NCBI RefSeq assembly: GCF_014646075.1 | Contig: NZ_BMMT01000006.1 | Span: 124,001 to 188,000 of the forward strand | Length of the DNA stretch: 64,000 nucleotides | From: Saccharopolyspora thermophila | Lineage (GTDB): Bacteria > Actinomycetota > Actinomycetes > Mycobacteriales > Pseudonocardiaceae | Direction: 5' to 3' | Part shown: positions 61,428-64,000 of the stretch, piece by piece | Layout: every line of letters begins with the position of its first letter | Numbering within the stretch: position 1 is the stretch's first letter | The notes under the pieces: model-generated | Databases searched by the model: none | What the model saw: only the letters and a program-made list of their open reading frames with translations | What the model was told of the DNA's origin: nothing | Program-made: the position numbers and the translations under genes

Positions 61428-64000
61428 GTGACAGAACAGGAACGCCCCGAGCCGCTGCGCGGTGAGCAGCTGGCGTTTGTGGGGATGCCGATTGGCGGGA
61501 TCGGCTGCGGGCAGCTCTACCTCGGCGGTGACGGCCGCCTGTGGCTGTGGGACATCGACAACCGGATCGCTCCGGCCAACATCAACGACCTGCACTACAC
61601 CCGGCCGCCGCGGCCGAGTTCGCCGTTCGACCACGGTTTCGCGGTCCGCGTCGCCGGCGGCCGCGCCCGCTGGCTGGACGCCCGCGGTTTCCCGGACGTC
61701 GCCTTCACCGGCCGGCCGCCCGCCGCCGAGGTCGACTACGCCGACCCGCGCGAGCGGGTGCGGATCCGGCTGCACGCCTGCTCGCCGTTCGTGCCCACCG
61801 AGATCGACGAGAGCTCCTACCCGGCGGTCGTGCTGGACTGGACCGCCACCAACACCGGACCGGACACAGTGGACGTCGAGATCGCCGGGTTCCTCACCAA
61901 CCCGGTGTGCCTGACCAGCCGGCACACCCGGCCGATGCGCCTGCGCGGCGAGGAGTTCGCCCAGCACGGCACCCGCGGCGTGCGGTTCACCGCCGCCGAG
62001 GGCACCGTGGCGGGCCCGGCGCGGCCGGACATCGTGCTGGAAGACTGGGAGAAACCCGACTACGCGGGCTGGTCCACCACCGGCGATGCGTTCGGCACGG
62101 CACCTGTGCGCACCCTCGACCGCCCGGGCTACCAGGGCGAGGCCGGAGCGTTCGGTACGCGCATGGTGGACTCGCACGCGAGCGCCCCCGGCTCGGATGC
62201 GGCGGCGCGGGACCGAGCCACCGGGACGCTGCGCAGCGAACCGTTCCGCATCGAGCGCAACTTCCTGCGGTTCCGCATCAGCGGAGGCCGGTTCCCCGGC
62301 ACCTGCTGCCTGAACGTGCTGGTCGACGGCGAGGTCGTCGGGAGCGCGACCGGCTCGTTCAGCGACCAGCTGGCCGACCGGGTGCTGTTCCTGGGACCGT
62401 GGCGGGGGCGCGAGGCGGTGATCGAGATCGTCGACGCCGAAACCGGACCGTGGGGTCACATCGGCGTCGACCAGATCCGGCTCACCGACCACGCCCCCGC
62501 GCAACTCCCGCTGCCGGAACTGCCCGACCACGGCAGCGTGGCGCTGGCCGTGGTCGGCGACCGGGTACGCATCTGCCCGGCCACATCGACGTGGGCGACG
62601 CCGGACGAAGTCCTGTCCCCGACGCCGGGTCCTGCCACGGTGAACGGGATCTCCGAGCGCTCCGCCGGGGTGGTGTCCGCCGCGGTGACGCTCCGGCCGG
62701 GCCAACAGCGCACCATCCGGTTCGTGCTGGCGTGGTACTTCCCGGTTCCCGACCGCGAGGGACTGGCGTTTTTGGAAGGCAGCCGCGAACTGCTGCGGCA
62801 CTATGCGACCCGCTTCGCCGACGCACAGGACGTGGCGGTGCACGTGGCGTCCCGTCCCGAGCTGATGGAGCGCACCCGGACGTGGGTGCGGACGTGGTAC
62901 GAGGACTCGACGGTGCCGCACTGGCTGCTGGAGCGGGTCGCGGCGAACACGGCGACCCTGTCGACGTCGACCTGCTACCGCTTCGCCGACGGCCGCTTCT
63001 ACGGTTGGGAGGGCGCGTACTGCTGCGCCGGGACCTGCACGCACGTGTGGCACTACGCGCACGCGCTGGCGCGGCTGTTCCCCGAAGTGGAGCGGGACAC
63101 CCGGGAACGGGTCGACCTCGGCATCGGGTTCCACGCGGCGACCGGGCAGGTGAGCATGCGCGGGGAGGCCGACCGCGGCCCGGCGGTCGACGGGCAGGCG
63201 GGCACGATCCTGCGGATCTACCGGGAGCACCAGATGTCCGCGGACTCCGGCTGGTTGCGGCGGGTCTGGCCGCGCACCCGGCGGGCCGTGGAGCACCTGA
63301 TCACCTCCGATGCCGAACCGGACGGCGTGCTCGACGGGGCGCAGCCGAACACCCAGGACGCCACGTGGTTCGGGCGCAACAGCTGGCTGTCGGGGCTGTA
63401 CGTGGCGGCGCTGCGGGCGGCGGAGGCCATGGCGGTCGAGGTCGGCGACGACACGTTCGCCCGGCGCTGCGCGGAGTTGGCCGACAGCGGATCACGAACC
63501 ATCGTGCGCGAGTTGTTCAACGGTGAGTACTTCGTGCACGAGGTCGACCCGGCGCATCCGGGTTCGGTGAACACGAACCGGGGCTGCTTCGCGGACCAGC
63601 TGCTCGGCCAGAGCTGGGCCTGGCAGCTGGGTCTGCCCCGCGTCCTGCCGCGGGAGCAGACCCGCACGGCGCTGCGCAGCATCATCCGGTACAACTTCAT
63701 GCCCCGGCCGCTGGAGTACCGTGAGCAGAGCCCGATCGAGGGCGGCCGGATCTTCTACGACGCCGATCTGCCCGCGCTGGTGATGTGCACGTGGCCACGC
63801 GGTGGCGGTGACGAGGTGGGCAAGAACTGGTCGGTCAGCTACTTCAACGAGTCGTGGCACGGCATCGAGTACCAGGTGGCCGCGCACCTGATCGCGGAGG
63901 GCATGGTCACCGAGGGCCTGGCGGTGGCCCGCGCGGTGCACGATCGCTATGACCCGCTGCGCCGCAACCCGTACAACGAGATCGAGTGCAGCGACCACTA
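61428..64000 (+). CDS. GH116-family glycoside hydrolase, partial (runs off the window)
   Basis: An open frame of at least 857 codons from the GTG at 61428 (GAGGAG 6 nt upstream) with no stop before the window end, so the C-terminus is missing. N-terminal beta-sandwich: GEQLAFVGMPIGGIGCGQLYLGGDG, EIAGFLTNPVC. Then an inserted segment (about 200-350) resembling a carbohydrate-binding beta domain, with FRIERNFLRFRISGGRFPG. The catalytic (alpha/alpha)6 part has FYGWEGAYCCAGTCTHVWHYAHALARLFP, DGAQPNTQDATWFG, NESWHGIEYQVAAHL and the terminal IECSDHY. Likely a beta-glucosidase or glucosylceramidase-like enzyme, cytoplasmic by lack of a signal. Confidence 0.85.
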   Translation, partial: MTEQERPEPLRGEQLAFVGMPIGGIGCGQLYLGGDGRLWLWDIDNRIAPANINDLHYTRPPRPSSPFDHGFAVRVAGGRARWLDARGFPDVAFTGRPPAAEVDYADPRERVRIRLHACSPFVPTEIDESSYPAVVLDWTATNTGPDTVDVEIAGFLTNPVCLTSRHTRPMRLRGEEFAQHGTRGVRFTAAEGTVAGPARPDIVLEDWEKPDYAGWSTTGDAFGTAPVRTLDRPGYQGEAGAFGTRMVDSHASAPGSDAAARDRATGTLRSEPFRIERNFLRFRISGGRFPGTCCLNVLVDGEVVGSATGSFSDQLADRVLFLGPWRGREAVIEIVDAETGPWGHIGVDQIRLTDHAPAQLPLPELPDHGSVALAVVGDRVRICPATSTWATPDEVLSPTPGPATVNGISERSAGVVSAAVTLRPGQQRTIRFVLAWYFPVPDREGLAFLEGSRELLRHYATRFADAQDVAVHVASRPELMERTRTWVRTWYEDSTVPHWLLERVAANTATLSTSTCYRFADGRFYGWEGAYCCAGTCTHVWHYAHALARLFPEVERDTRERVDLGIGFHAATGQVSMRGEADRGPAVDGQAGTILRIYREHQMSADSGWLRRVWPRTRRAVEHLITSDAEPDGVLDGAQPNTQDATWFGRNSWLSGLYVAALRAAEAMAVEVGDDTFARRCAELADSGSRTIVRELFNGEYFVHEVDPAHPGSVNTNRGCFADQLLGQSWAWQLGLPRVLPREQTRTALRSIIRYNFMPRPLEYREQSPIEGGRIFYDADLPALVMCTWPRGGGDEVGKNWSVSYFNESWHGIEYQVAAHLIAEGMVTEGLAVARAVHDRYDPLRRNPYNEIECSDH

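Noticed and set aside
61541-63526. A 661-codon open frame on the plus strand
   Set aside because: It is a shadow of the GH116 gene, rich in Arg/Pro/Gly with no family motifs. The real gene is in another frame and has no stop in the window.

Overview
The window is about 64 kb of very GC-rich DNA with dense genes on both strands, many GTG and TTG starts and GC-biased third codon positions. F420-dependent oxidoreductase, mycothiol-dependent isomerase, DosS/DosR-type sensor, MpaB-type and ESX-type gene families all point to an actinomycete. Pseudonocardiaceae (Saccharopolyspora or Amycolatopsis type) is my best guess, by inference only. It reads as ordinary chromosome: I see no transposase, integrase, tRNA, rRNA or CRISPR array.

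Layout. 0-2.1 kb: an SDR and two hypothetical genes. 2.1-12.6 kb: a myo-inositol catabolic region, with iolC, an aldolase-like gene, iolB, iolD and iolA/mmsA on the minus strand, diverging from a GntR regulator, inositol 2-dehydrogenase, an inositol-type MFS transporter and a small universal stress protein (USP). 12.6-15.4 kb: a cobalamin riboswitch in front of metE. 15.4-18.6 kb: DnaJ-like, Hsp20, a MerR-type regulator and a GAF-LuxR regulator. 19-23.2 kb: a GGCT-like protein, then an M20 dipeptidase paired with a PLP decarboxylase. 23.2-27.3 kb: a DosS/DosT-like heme-GAF kinase, an Acg-type nitroreductase, a DosR-like regulator and a SLOG-like protein. 27.6-29.2 kb: an acyl-CoA synthetase. 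29.4-32 kb: a four-gene operon coding for two peptidoglycan hydrolases fused to ESX-substrate-like helical domains and two YbaB/EspL-like proteins. 32-40.5 kb: accessory and stress genes, including an RHH-Clp_N fusion, asparaginase, USP, an ECF41 sigma factor, a DUF4396 membrane protein under a CsoR-like operator, and a secreted EEP-family phosphatase/nuclease. 40.5-42.4 kb: decayed genes. 42.5-64 kb: MatC-type transporter, GNAT, XRE-cupin diverging from an FAD oxidoreductase and methyltransferase, thioesterase, LLM oxidoreductase, amine oxidase, a second tandem USP, a Tat-exported phosphoesterase, MpaB-type oxygenase and TetR, SDR and XRE, a frameshifted dinB, NUDIX, an MFS transporter, and a GH116 glycosidase that runs off the end.

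How the genes work together. The inositol genes form one regulon around a bidirectional control region. The DosS-like kinase keeps the heme-ligand His and distal Tyr at the positions known in DosT, and it sits with a DosR-like regulator, a DosR-regulon-type nitroreductase and several USPs, which suggests a redox or hypoxia response. The most unusual block is the operon at 29.4-32 kb. Its lytic transglycosylase and CHAP amidase each carry a YxxxD/E type VII secretion motif and are followed by YbaB-like candidate chaperones, with no ESX machinery nearby.

Starts were chosen from ribosome binding sites and family alignments recalled from knowledge; no database search was run.
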